From: JBGPYM01 sp041493205
GTDB lineage: Bacteria; Bacteroidota; Ignavibacteria; UBA10030; UBA6906
Assembly: GCA_041493205.1 (NCBI GenBank)
Contig: JBGPYM010000153.1
Span: 1-7,607, forward strand
Length of the DNA: 7,607 bases
Direction of reading: 5' to 3'
This document shows, piece after piece, positions 1-6,512 of the stretch. The notes under the pieces are model-generated. The model worked only from the letters and a program-made list of their open reading frames with translations, made no database searches and was not told where the DNA came from. The position numbers and the translations under genes are program-made. The stretch's first letter is position 1. Every line of letters starts with the position of its first letter.

Positions 1-425
1 CAGGCAATTGCGCCGGCAAGATGCCCTACACGTGTGACCCTGCCGGAAGTGAATGATCCCGGCGCCGGAGCGGGGCGGGGGAGAAGACAGAAGGTTTCCT
101 CGGTGATCGTCATCCCCCCCGACTCCAGGACGGTCGTGGCAGCAGGCACCAGGGGATCGGCAAAGAACTGGCGCCGGACCTCCGGCGTACCACCCGCGAC
201 GGTGAATCCGATCTCCGTCCCTGCGGCGTGATACGGCCCGGGCCCAAAGTCGTACGCGAGCCTCCCATTGCCGAGAAGGATTGTTTTCTGCCAGTCAAAC
301 GGGAAACTCAGGAGCGTGTACTGTCTCTCCGTTGCATACCGGTGGTCGATTGTCCTTTGGCACTTCCCCTGGCCGGCTGCCAGGAGCAGCGAGGCGGCGA
401 GGATCCATGGACGTGTGCGCGTCAT
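1..425 (-). CDS. Secreted protein of unknown function, 3' end outside window
   Basis: The frame is open from the ATG at 425-423 to the window edge, giving 141 complete codons. It begins with a signal peptide: basic MTRTR, a hydrophobic core WILAASLLLAA (residues 7-17), then AGQGKCQ. I see no clean lipobox, although Cys22 is close. The start has a good ribosome binding site, GGTGA, 7 bases upstream. The mature part contains LLGNGRLAYDFGPGPYH (residues 50-66), TEIGFTV and GGMTITEETFCLLP (103-116). The text stays protein-like to the edge, so this is not a random open frame. LxGNGRL strings occur in some secreted glycoside hydrolases, and the position after a sugar transporter would suit one, but I cannot assign a family. 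A periplasmic or extracellular carbohydrate-active enzyme is an inference; the signal peptide and reading frame are seen directly. Confidence 0.72.
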   Translation of the reverse strand, partial: MTRTRPWILAASLLLAAGQGKCQRTIDHRYATERQYTLLSFPFDWQKTILLGNGRLAYDFGPGPYHAAGTEIGFTVAGGTPEVRRQFFADPLVPAATTVLESGGMTITEETFCLLPRPAPAPGSFTSGRVTRVGHLAGAIA

Positions 426-432
426 CGCGATT

Positions 433-437
433 TCACC
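433..437 (-). promoter_or_regulatory. Ribosome binding site of the secreted-protein gene
   Basis: GGTGA lies 7 bases before the ATG at 425. Its TGA is also the stop codon of the 19-codon ORF at 433-492. Ribosomes finishing the small ORF would therefore stop on this Shine-Dalgarno element, an arrangement that fits translational coupling. Confidence 0.5.
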
Positions 438-492
438 AAGGAGAGGCGGATGCAAGGAGAACAAGTGCGACCGCGGCGAGCGGACGATTCAT
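433..492 (-). CDS. Putative 19-residue signal-peptide-like small ORF
   Basis: The reading is MNRPLAAVALVLLASASPW followed by TGA. Its ATG overlaps the stop codon of the MFS gene in a four-base ATGA, and GGAG lies 6 bases upstream. The peptide has a basic N-terminus, a hydrophobic core (LAAVALVLLA) and a small-residue ASAS segment, so it looks like a signal peptide or tiny membrane peptide. It ends 7 bases before the ATG of the next gene, which has its own signal peptide and lies in a different frame. It could be a real small membrane peptide, a leader that couples translation of the secreted protein, or the remnant of an older N-terminus separated by a frameshift. Such a short ORF can occur by chance; its placement and ribosome binding site are what favour it. 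Confidence 0.35.
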   Translation of the reverse strand: MNRPLAAVALVLLASASPW

Positions 493-1901
493 CGCGTGCT
501 CCGCGTGACCGGCGTCCAGAGCTTCTCTATTTCTTCAAGGGACTGGCCTTTCGTTTCCGGAACCACCCGCCACACGAACACCACGGTCACGGCGCAGAAT
601 GCGGCGTACAGCCAGAAGGGGAACGCATGATGAAATGTTGCGACAAGGGCCGGATGCTCGTTGAAGATCGGGAAGGTCTGGCTGACGACATAATTCGCCC
701 CCCAGAGCAGGAGCGTTGCGATCGCCATGGCCCGGCCCCTGATCCTGGTGGGGAAGATCTCGGCAATGATAATCCAGACGACCGGCCCGAGCGACATTGC
801 AAAGCAGGCGATAAATCCAAGGACGAACACGAGGATCCAGACTGCAAGAATTTCATAATACGCTGCCAGCCCGAGCCCGGTCAGACACACGCCCATGCCG
901 GCAGCGCCGATGATCATCAGGCGCTTCCTTCCGAGGCGGTCCACGGTCCTGAGCGCGACGAGCGTGAATGCCAGGTTCACCGCGCCGACGGCCACGGTCT
1001 GCAGCAGGGCGATATCGGTCCCTGCACCGAGCTGCTTGAAGATCTCCGGAGCGTAGTACATAAAGACGTTGATGCCGGTGACCTGCTGGAGGATGGCGAG
1101 CGTCACGCCGATCAGCAGAGCGCGCCGCAGGCCGGGGTGGAAGAGCTGCGCGGTCGAGGACTGTTCCACGGCAAGCGATGCGGCGATGGACCGCAGTTCG
1201 TTGCCGGCATGCTCTGCGCCCCCGACACGCGTGAGGATCGTACGGGCTTCGTGCTCCCGTCCACGCTGGAGGAGCCACCGCGGGCTTTCGGGGATGAAAA
1301 GGGCAAGGAAGAAAAACAATACAGCGGGGAGAGCTTCCGAACCGAACATCCACCGCCACCCGGTGGCAATATTCCACGCTTCGTCCCCGACCCGTGCAAT
1401 GAAGTAGTTGACAAAATAGACGACGAGAATGCCGATGACGATCGCGAGCTGGTTGAACGTGACGAGGCGGCCGCGCCGGGCCGCCGGGGCGATCTCCGCG
1501 ATATAGAGCGGACAGACCACCGAGGCGGTGCCGATCCCGATCCCCCCGAGGATCCGGGCGATCGTGAATTCCCCCACGGTTGCCGGGAGAGCCGACCAGA
1601 CGCCGGAGACGGTAAAGAGAATTCCGGCAAGGAGGAGGGCCCTCTTGCGCCCCACCCTGTCGGCAAACAATCCCGCCATGCCGGCGCCGGCCAGGCAGCC
1701 GAGGAGTGCGCAGGATGCAGCCCAGCCGGTCGTGGCCGCGTCAAGTGAGAAGTGCGAGCGCAGAAAACCGATCGCGCCTGCGATGACCGCCGTGTCGTAG
1801 CCGAAGAGCAACCCGCCGAGCGCCGCCACGCCGCTCAGCATGGCCACGTACCTGGTCCCCGCTGCCGTGTTCCCCGATCCGCCGTGCGATTCATCAGTCA
1901 T
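489..1901 (-). CDS. MFS sugar porter family transporter (sugar/H+ symporter)
   Basis: This is a 470-residue inner-membrane transporter of the MFS sugar porter family (the XylE/AraE/GalP/GLUT group), with 12 predicted membrane helices. Family signatures appear in order: GYD in helix 1 (residues 34-36), DRVGRK in the loop between helices 2 and 3 (81-86), PLYIAEIAPAARRGR (131-145), PESPRW (204-209), the substrate-binding QQVTGIN (272-278) followed by YYAPEIF, DRLGRK repeated in the second half, a GPVVWIIIAEIFPTRIRGRA block, and VPETKG near the C-terminus. Length and motif set are those of an intact transporter. The frame extends 23 codons further upstream, but the ATG at 1901 is preferred because AGGAGAGG sits 9 bases before it and it falls just after the PMI stop at 1927. 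It likely imports the hexose or pentose handled by the neighbouring kinase and isomerases. The exact sugar cannot be inferred. Confidence 0.93.
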   Translation of the reverse strand: MTDESHGGSGNTAAGTRYVAMLSGVAALGGLLFGYDTAVIAGAIGFLRSHFSLDAATTGWAASCALLGCLAGAGMAGLFADRVGRKRALLLAGILFTVSGVWSALPATVGEFTIARILGGIGIGTASVVCPLYIAEIAPAARRGRLVTFNQLAIVIGILVVYFVNYFIARVGDEAWNIATGWRWMFGSEALPAVLFFFLALFIPESPRWLLQRGREHEARTILTRVGGAEHAGNELRSIAASLAVEQSSTAQLFHPGLRRALLIGVTLAILQQVTGINVFMYYAPEIFKQLGAGTDIALLQTVAVGAVNLAFTLVALRTVDRLGRKRLMIIGAAGMGVCLTGLGLAAYYEILAVWILVFVLGFIACFAMSLGPVVWIIIAEIFPTRIRGRAMAIATLLLWGANYVVSQTFPIFNEHPALVATFHHAFPFWLYAAFCAVTVVFVWRVVPETKGQSLEEIEKLWTPVTRSTR

Positions 1902-1910
1902 TCGAAGAGT

Positions 1911-1918
1911 CCTCTCCT
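1911..1918 (-). promoter_or_regulatory. Ribosome binding site setting the MFS start
   Basis: AGGAGAGG lies 9 bases before the ATG at 1901 in the 25-base gap between the PMI-like gene and the transporter gene. It is one of the strongest Shine-Dalgarno matches in the window. It argues for this start over the ATG at 1970, which would lie inside the preceding gene. Confidence 0.7.
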
Positions 1919-1926
1919 GTCGATTG

Positions 1927-3741
1927 TCAATTGTTCTCCGCTCCTTCCGGCCGTGCAAACGGATGCGCATCCGGCTTCAGGAATGTGTCCACCACCATCG
2001 CCTTCTTCGCTCCCCCGTTGATGAGCCGGTAGCTTCCCGCCGCAGCAGGAATGATGAACGTCTCCGCATAGTTGAACCGCTGCTGCATCCCTCCGGCGGT
2101 CTCCACCGTGATCCATTCCCCCTCGACGAGGTTCAGCACATGGCACGATCCCCCCGTGGACGCCTCGACGGCCCCGTGGAATTCAAACCTCTGCACGTCG
2201 TAAAACTGGTCTGCATGGGTGGGAAGATGGACGATTCTCCAGTCCGTTCCTTCCGCAGTGACCCGGGGACGTGCGAGTAGTTCCTGCCGGACACGTTCCC
2301 CCTGCCGTTCGAAGTAGAGGTTCTCAAAGGCGCGTTCTATGTTGATCGGCCGCGGCAACCCTTCGAGGTCCATGCGCATCCAATCATACATTTTGAACGT
2401 GAAGATATAGGGAGTGGCGCTGATTTCCAGCACGAGATTGCCGGCCCCCGAGCAGTGGATGGTTCCGCCCGGTATCAGAAACAGGTCGTGTGTATGCGCC
2501 TCAACAGTCATCACGTGCGCTTCGACGTTGGCCGGGGTGTTGTTCCGGAAGCTCTCTTCGAGCTCCCGCCTGAATGCGGCGGGGTTCACCCCCTCCCGGA
2601 AACCAAGATAGACCCGCGCTCCCGGCGTGCAGTCGAGGATGTAGTACGCTTCGTCCTGCGTGAACGGCTCGCCGAAATGGCGGTGGATGTACTCGGGCCG
2701 GGGGTGGCACTGGAGGGAGAGGTTGCCGCCGTTGACCGTGTCGAGGAAATCGTACCGTATCGGAAATTCGTACCCGAACCGCGCCGCAAACGACCCGAGA
2801 ACGTCACGGTGATTGTGAAGCATCAGAAAGTCGAACGACGCTTCGAAGAGGTACCCGTTGCTCTCAAATGCGATCCCGTTTTCGGGCGCGATCAGCTCGA
2901 ACGACCACGCATAATTGGGAGCGTCCTGGGCGACCTGCGGAACATGCCGTTTGATCCACTGGCCTCCCCAGGGGCCAGGTTCAAACCATGGCCGGACCCG
3001 GATCACGGTGCGGGCCATCGCGTCGAGCCCGGCCCGGAAGTCCTTCCCTGTCATGATCGCCGGCTCGTCGGGTCTCTGTTCATCGACCATCAGGTCGATG
3101 GAGGGGAGCAGGAATGCACGGTGCCGGTTCAGGACGGGCCAGTCGACAAAATACATCCTCTTGTACATCTGCTTTGCGCCCGGGGTTGTCCGGGCTGCAA
3201 AGTTGGTGATGCTTCCCGTGCGCGAACGGAACTGGATTTCGTTCTTCGGCACGTCGACATAGACACGATATCCTCCCGGTGCAGCGAGCGACGCGCCGGG
3301 TCCGTAGATGATAGTCAGCCCGCCGGAGGGCACATCCCCCATGCGCCGGAGTGCATCCGGGTCAAAAAAATCCGCGACGGTGAGCGGGCAGCGCTTTCCA
3401 AAGAGGGGGTCATCGCCCCCCGTGAACGGAGCGACCAGACGCTCCACGTCGCTCTCCGGCAGCAGGGCATGCGCGACCGGACGCCAGCGCGGGGTCACGC
3501 CGTGTGCGTGCAGCGCCCTGCCGAGACTCTCTACAAAATTGTCCCAGAGAACGCCGACATATCCTTCAACGGTGATCAGCGAGTGCCCTGACGCGAGGAT
3601 CCGGTCAGCGAGCGGATCGTATCCGGCAAAAATCATCCCGTCCGGAAGGGGGTAGGCGGGATAGATGCTGTAGGTGCCCGGCGGGGTCGGGGTGCTCCGT
3701 GCCGGTGCAAGCTCTTGCGTGGTAGTGCGGAAGGGCTTCAT
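1927..3741 (-). CDS. Class I mannose-6-phosphate isomerase-like protein with extra N-terminal domain
   Basis: This 604-residue protein carries a type I phosphomannose isomerase (cupin, zinc-dependent) in its C-terminal part. Visible signatures are WGG (258-260); LSLQCHP with presumed metal ligands Gln344 and His346; Glu364 in TQDEAYYIL; and IPGGTIH with His429, followed by LVLEIS. These match the Gln-His-Glu-His zinc set known for type I PMIs (inferred by motif alignment). The predicted reaction is interconversion of mannose-6-phosphate and fructose-6-phosphate. The first ~240 residues are not part of an ordinary PMI. LITVEGYVGVLWDNF (55-69), YGPGA (146-150), VDVPKNEIQFRSR (162-174) and a KRMYFVDWP segment resemble a uridine-kinase-like P-loop domain, but the Walker A lysine position is occupied by Trp66. 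The start has TGAGG 4 bases upstream, overlapping the stop of the cupin gene before it. The substrate could be a hexose phosphate other than mannose-6-phosphate. Confidence 0.85.
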   Translation of the reverse strand: MKPFRTTTQELAPARSTPTPPGTYSIYPAYPLPDGMIFAGYDPLADRILASGHSLITVEGYVGVLWDNFVESLGRALHAHGVTPRWRPVAHALLPESDVERLVAPFTGGDDPLFGKRCPLTVADFFDPDALRRMGDVPSGGLTIIYGPGASLAAPGGYRVYVDVPKNEIQFRSRTGSITNFAARTTPGAKQMYKRMYFVDWPVLNRHRAFLLPSIDLMVDEQRPDEPAIMTGKDFRAGLDAMARTVIRVRPWFEPGPWGGQWIKRHVPQVAQDAPNYAWSFELIAPENGIAFESNGYLFEASFDFLMLHNHRDVLGSFAARFGYEFPIRYDFLDTVNGGNLSLQCHPRPEYIHRHFGEPFTQDEAYYILDCTPGARVYLGFREGVNPAAFRRELEESFRNNTPANVEAHVMTVEAHTHDLFLIPGGTIHCSGAGNLVLEISATPYIFTFKMYDWMRMDLEGLPRPINIERAFENLYFERQGERVRQELLARPRVTAEGTDWRIVHLPTHADQFYDVQRFEFHGAVEASTGGSCHVLNLVEGEWITVETAGGMQQRFNYAETFIIPAAAGSYRLINGGAKKAMVVDTFLKPDAHPFARPEGAENN

Positions 3742-3747
3742 TGCGCC

Positions 3748-4134
3748 TCATTCGCCCCGCGCAGGACGATGGTAATCGTCGTCGTAGCGGGTGATGTCCT
3801 CCTGCTGCCAGTTCCCGAACGCAACCTCGAGAACCCGGACTTCCGGGCCGGTGCTGGAGAGGCGGTGACGGGCGCCTGCGGGAATCCAGATCTCATCACC
3901 CTGAGCCGGGCGGAGGATGTCATCATTGACCTGCACTTCGGCACCCGGATCAAGCACGATCCAGAGTTCGGCGCGGCCGGTATGCGACTGGAGGCTGAGG
4001 CGTTGCCCGGGTTTGACGGTCATGAGGCTCACTGTCACTTCCCGGTTGTGGGCGTACTGGCTGAAGGCGCCCCAGGGGCGCGTGACGCGCCCAACAGGAG
4101 GAAGGTTATCCGGGATGGGAGCAAAGTCGGTCAT
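3748..4134 (-). CDS. Small cupin, type II mannose-6-phosphate isomerase-like
   Basis: This 128-residue single-domain cupin resembles the C-terminal phosphomannose isomerase domain of bifunctional ManC/AlgA proteins, without the guanylyltransferase part. Key segments are RPWGAFSQY (19-27), SLMTVKPGQRLSLQSH (36-51), RAELWIVLDPGAEVQVND (54-71), GDEIWIPAGARH (79-90) and the tail EDITRYDDDYHR. Presumed metal ligands are Gln49, His51, Glu56 and His90 (inferred from the cupin pattern). It may isomerise mannose-6-phosphate and fructose-6-phosphate or a related sugar phosphate, but stand-alone cupins of this type often lack proven activity. Its ATG overlaps the PGI stop in a four-base ATGA with no clear ribosome binding site, so it is probably translated by coupling. 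It ends 6 bases before the larger PMI, suggesting the two act on the same pool. Confidence 0.82.
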   Translation of the reverse strand: MTDFAPIPDNLPPVGRVTRPWGAFSQYAHNREVTVSLMTVKPGQRLSLQSHTGRAELWIVLDPGAEVQVNDDILRPAQGDEIWIPAGARHRLSSTGPEVRVLEVAFGNWQQEDITRYDDDYHRPARGE

Positions 4135-4727
4135 GGCATTCGGGAATTGGCAAGCTGCCGCAAGTACTCGCTCCGGGGAAGCGGAGCGGGGGATCCTTTC
4201 CGGGAGACGATAACAGTCCTGAAGTTCTCTGCATGGATCGCATCATAATCGTGCCCTGCATCTGCCGGGTAGATGCCGAGGTACGCCAGCGTCCCGCTAC
4301 CGGGGTTAACCGTGCGGTGTGCTGCATGTCCGGGCACATACACGAGGCCGTTCTGCACGAGGTCCGCAGTGGCGCCCGTCCCGTCCTCATGCTGCAGTAT
4401 CATCAACCCCGTTCCCCGGAGTCCGAAGTAGATCTCCGCCGCTTCCTTCCGCGCATGAAAGTGCCCCCGCGTGAGGTAATATTCGTCCCCGACGCGGCCG
4501 GGAAAGAGTATCCCGAGTCCGCACTGCAGTTGTCCGGGCCCCTCGTCAACTGTAAACGTGGAGACGGTGTACACGACCGGGTCGCCGCTCCTGAGAATTG
4601 CGTCGCAGGCGCGCTGGTCGGCAAATGCATCGCGGAGTTCGCTGAGCCGGCGCGCCGTCACGGGACATCCGGCGATCGATCCGCTCTCCAGGTCGCAGAG
4701 TCTGGCCAACCGGTCAGCGGACAACAT
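4131..4727 (-). CDS. Cupin-type glucose-6-phosphate isomerase (archaeal-type PGI)
   Basis: This 198-residue protein is close in length to known cupin PGIs (about 190 residues). It matches their core: VYTVSTF (52-58), YYLTRGHFHARKEAAEIYFG (83-102), GTGLMILQ, and YVPGHAAHRTVNPG (130-143). The metal ligands known from the Pyrococcus enzyme (two His and a Glu in GHxHxxxxxxE, plus the His of AHRTVN) correspond to His89, His91, Glu98 and His137. It should interconvert glucose-6-phosphate and fructose-6-phosphate in the cytoplasm using a divalent metal, and is unrelated in fold to ordinary bacterial Pgi. The start at 4727 overlaps the kinase gene by 14 bases and has GGGGGA 6 bases upstream. The gene is followed directly by another cupin through an ATGA overlap. 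In a sugar operon it may serve a dedicated substrate rather than general glycolysis. Confidence 0.88.
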   Translation of the reverse strand: MLSADRLARLCDLESGSIAGCPVTARRLSELRDAFADQRACDAILRSGDPVVYTVSTFTVDEGPGQLQCGLGILFPGRVGDEYYLTRGHFHARKEAAEIYFGLRGTGLMILQHEDGTGATADLVQNGLVYVPGHAAHRTVNPGSGTLAYLGIYPADAGHDYDAIHAENFRTVIVSRKGSPAPLPRSEYLRQLANSRMP

Positions 4728-5709
4728 CGGCGGTCCCCCGTGTGAGATTCTGGACGACGTTGTCTGTTATCGGTGTGCCGGTCGCTGCAAGGGCGAGGAT
4801 GACGGCCCCGGCCACGGGAGGGAGCGCCGGTTCGACGATGGTACCTCCGGGAAGCAGGTCATGAAGAGCGTCGACCACGAGCCGCCGGTAAAATCCCGGA
4901 CGATCCACCAGCCCGCCGACCATGGTGACGGGGAAGGGGCGCCCGGTGAATCCCAGCGCACGCGCAACCGTCTCCACCATCCGCGCCAGCTCCCGCGCCC
5001 CGGTGGCGAGGATGTTGATCGCGACGGCATCCCCGGACTCTCCTGCCTCTATCACTGCCGGGGCAAGTGAAGCGATCTGTGCTACCGGCACGCCTGCGTG
5101 ATACACCGCCCGGAGGATGTCGTCGATGTCGGAAATGCCGAAGAGCGACCGGACCGTTCCGCTCAACGATGTCTGTCCGCCGCGTCCATCCGCCTCCATC
5201 ACGGTTGCAATCATTGCCTGCAGTCCCAGGAAGTAGCCGCTCCCCCGGTCATCCAGCAAAAATCCCCACCCGGTGCGATGGTGGCGGCCGTCCCGGGTTC
5301 TTCCGTACGACGAAGAACCGGTGCCGGCGATGAGGACGATCCCCTCACCGCCTCCGAGACCCCCGGCATGTGCGATTCTGATGTCGTGGTCCACCGTCAC
5401 GACACCGGGCGCGGCAAGCTGCGCGTCGGTCACCATCCGGATGATTGTTGCGCGGTCGGTTGCCGACACGACTCCCGCCATGCCAAGGAACATGGAAGTG
5501 AGGGGCTCGTTCCCCAGGCGGGCCTGCGCCCGGGCCGCATGCACCGCTTCCCGGATGCTCGCCGCTGCGACGTCGGTCCCGACATTGTCGTAATTGGAAG
5601 GTCCGCCCGCGCCGGATCCGAGGATCGTGCCGTCCGCGGCGGCAATCACCGCACGCGTGCGCGTTGCACCGCCGTCGATGCCGGCGACGATGATGCGGGC
5701 GTCAGGCAT
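4714..5709 (-). CDS. BadF/BadG/BcrA/BcrD-family ATPase, N-acetylglucosamine kinase-like
   Basis: This 331-residue actin-fold (ASKHA) kinase is of the NAGK/BadF type. The first phosphate loop is GIDGGATRT (residues 10-18). VDHDIRIA (106-113) supplies a presumed catalytic Asp109. AGTGSSSYG (128-136) is the second phosphate-binding segment, and GWGFLLDDRGSGYFLG (147-162) is the family block after it. Near the C-terminus TMVGGL is the adenosine-region glycine motif. Length agrees with N-acetylglucosamine kinases (about 300-350 residues). The cysteine clusters of the benzoyl-CoA reductase activators are absent, so sugar kinase is the better call. It likely phosphorylates a hexose or amino sugar with ATP before isomerisation by the next genes. 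Its ATG overlaps the creatininase stop by 8 bases (ATGCCTGA), with no strong ribosome binding site. Substrate is not determined by sequence alone. Confidence 0.85.
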   Translation of the reverse strand: MPDARIIVAGIDGGATRTRAVIAAADGTILGSGAGGPSNYDNVGTDVAAASIREAVHAARAQARLGNEPLTSMFLGMAGVVSATDRATIIRMVTDAQLAAPGVVTVDHDIRIAHAGGLGGGEGIVLIAGTGSSSYGRTRDGRHHRTGWGFLLDDRGSGYFLGLQAMIATVMEADGRGGQTSLSGTVRSLFGISDIDDILRAVYHAGVPVAQIASLAPAVIEAGESGDAVAINILATGARELARMVETVARALGFTGRPFPVTMVGGLVDRPGFYRRLVVDALHDLLPGGTIVEPALPPVAGAVILALAATGTPITDNVVQNLTRGTADVVR

Positions 5710-6466
5710 ACAGGTCGTTCAGGTCGGCTGCGCCGAGCTCCGTCAGGAAGTCAGCGATCGCGCGCGTCACCGCCTCGAAGTACTTCTTCCCTTTCTCGGC
5801 CGTCGCTTTGCGCGGATCGCCCGAACCTGTGTCGGCCGAAACACGCGTCCATGGCCGCGGCGTCCAGGCCCATCCCTCCCGGAACGCCCGGATGCGGGGC
5901 TTCCGGGTTGCCCCGTCTCCTGCGGCACCGAGCGGCAGCACGTGTGCCGGAGCGCAGTGGAGCATCAGACTGGTTTCCATTTCATCGGCATGGTCACCCT
6001 GCTCCTCGAAATATGTGTGATGATCGACGATCTTGTACCAGTTCACCGTGCAGAGGAAGAGCTTCCGGCGGGGTTGCAGCTCGCGGATCATCTGCCGGAA
6101 GTCGTTCCCCCCATGACCGTTCAGGATCACGCATTTGGGAATGCCGTGCCGCTCGAGCGAGTCGGCGACGTCGTCCAGCAGCGCCATCTGCGTGCTCGGG
6201 TTCATGTTGATCGTCAGGGGGATATCCATCTGCCCGGTGTTCACGCCGAACGGAATCACCGGGAGAACGATCGTGCGTGCCCCCCTTGCCGCTGCGAGGC
6301 GCGCGGATTCTGCGGCGATGGCTTCCGTCTCGAAGTTGTCCGTGCCGTACGGTAGATGGAAATTGTGGGCTTCCGTCGCACCCCAGGGAAGCACCGCAAC
6401 GTCATAACGGGCGTCCTTCAGAGAGGCAAGCGGGGCCTGGGAGAGTATGAATGGCTGATGATGCAC
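5702..6466 (-). CDS. Creatininase (creatinine amidohydrolase) family hydrolase
   Basis: From the GTG at 6466 this is a 254-residue metal-dependent hydrolase of the creatininase family. The signature LPWGATEAHNFHLPYGTDN (26-44) supplies presumed metal ligands Glu32, His34 and Asp43. FGVNTGQMDIPLTINMNPST (73-92), LNGHGGND with His118 (115-122), and GDHADEMETS with Glu164 (157-166) complete the active-site pattern. The frame is open to a TTG at 6532, but that start overlaps the oxidoreductase by 20 bases. The GTG gives an N-terminus (HHQPFILSQAPLASL) that looks like the usual beginning of this subfamily, so I prefer it, although no good ribosome binding site is seen for either. True creatinine hydrolysis is unlikely here. 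Family members cleave varied cyclic amides, formamides and, in some bacteria, cyclic ketones from inositol breakdown. A role in sugar or cyclitol breakdown with the adjacent oxidoreductase is inferred. Confidence 0.85.
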   Translation of the reverse strand: MHHQPFILSQAPLASLKDARYDVAVLPWGATEAHNFHLPYGTDNFETEAIAAESARLAAARGARTIVLPVIPFGVNTGQMDIPLTINMNPSTQMALLDDVADSLERHGIPKCVILNGHGGNDFRQMIRELQPRRKLFLCTVNWYKIVDHHTYFEEQGDHADEMETSLMLHCAPAHVLPLGAAGDGATRKPRIRAFREGWAWTPRPWTRVSADTGSGDPRKATAEKGKKYFEAVTRAIADFLTELGAADLNDLYA

Positions 6467-6512
6467 GGGAGACAGGGAGCGAAAAAGTGAACGGTGCCGG
6501 CAGAGCGCCGGT

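Noticed and set aside
110..298. Minus-strand 62-codon frame within the left-edge secreted gene
   Set aside because: It is rich in Arg, Ser and Gly, has no ribosome binding site, and lies out of frame inside the better supported secreted-protein frame at 1-425.
228..1748. Long plus-strand open frame (506 codons) opposite the transporter gene
   Set aside because: Its translation is a charged, Arg/Asp/Glu/Pro-rich string without domains, and it is exactly antisense to a gene with full MFS motifs. It is a GC-rich shadow frame.
1902..1970. Upstream ATG at 1970 extending the transporter by 23 residues
   Set aside because: It would begin inside the PMI gene and add a basic, non-family segment, while AGGAGAGG points to the ATG at 1901.
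2455..3591. Plus-strand open frame (378 codons) opposite the PMI gene
   Set aside because: It has no recognisable motifs and is antisense to a convincing isomerase; the openness follows from GC-biased codon positions.
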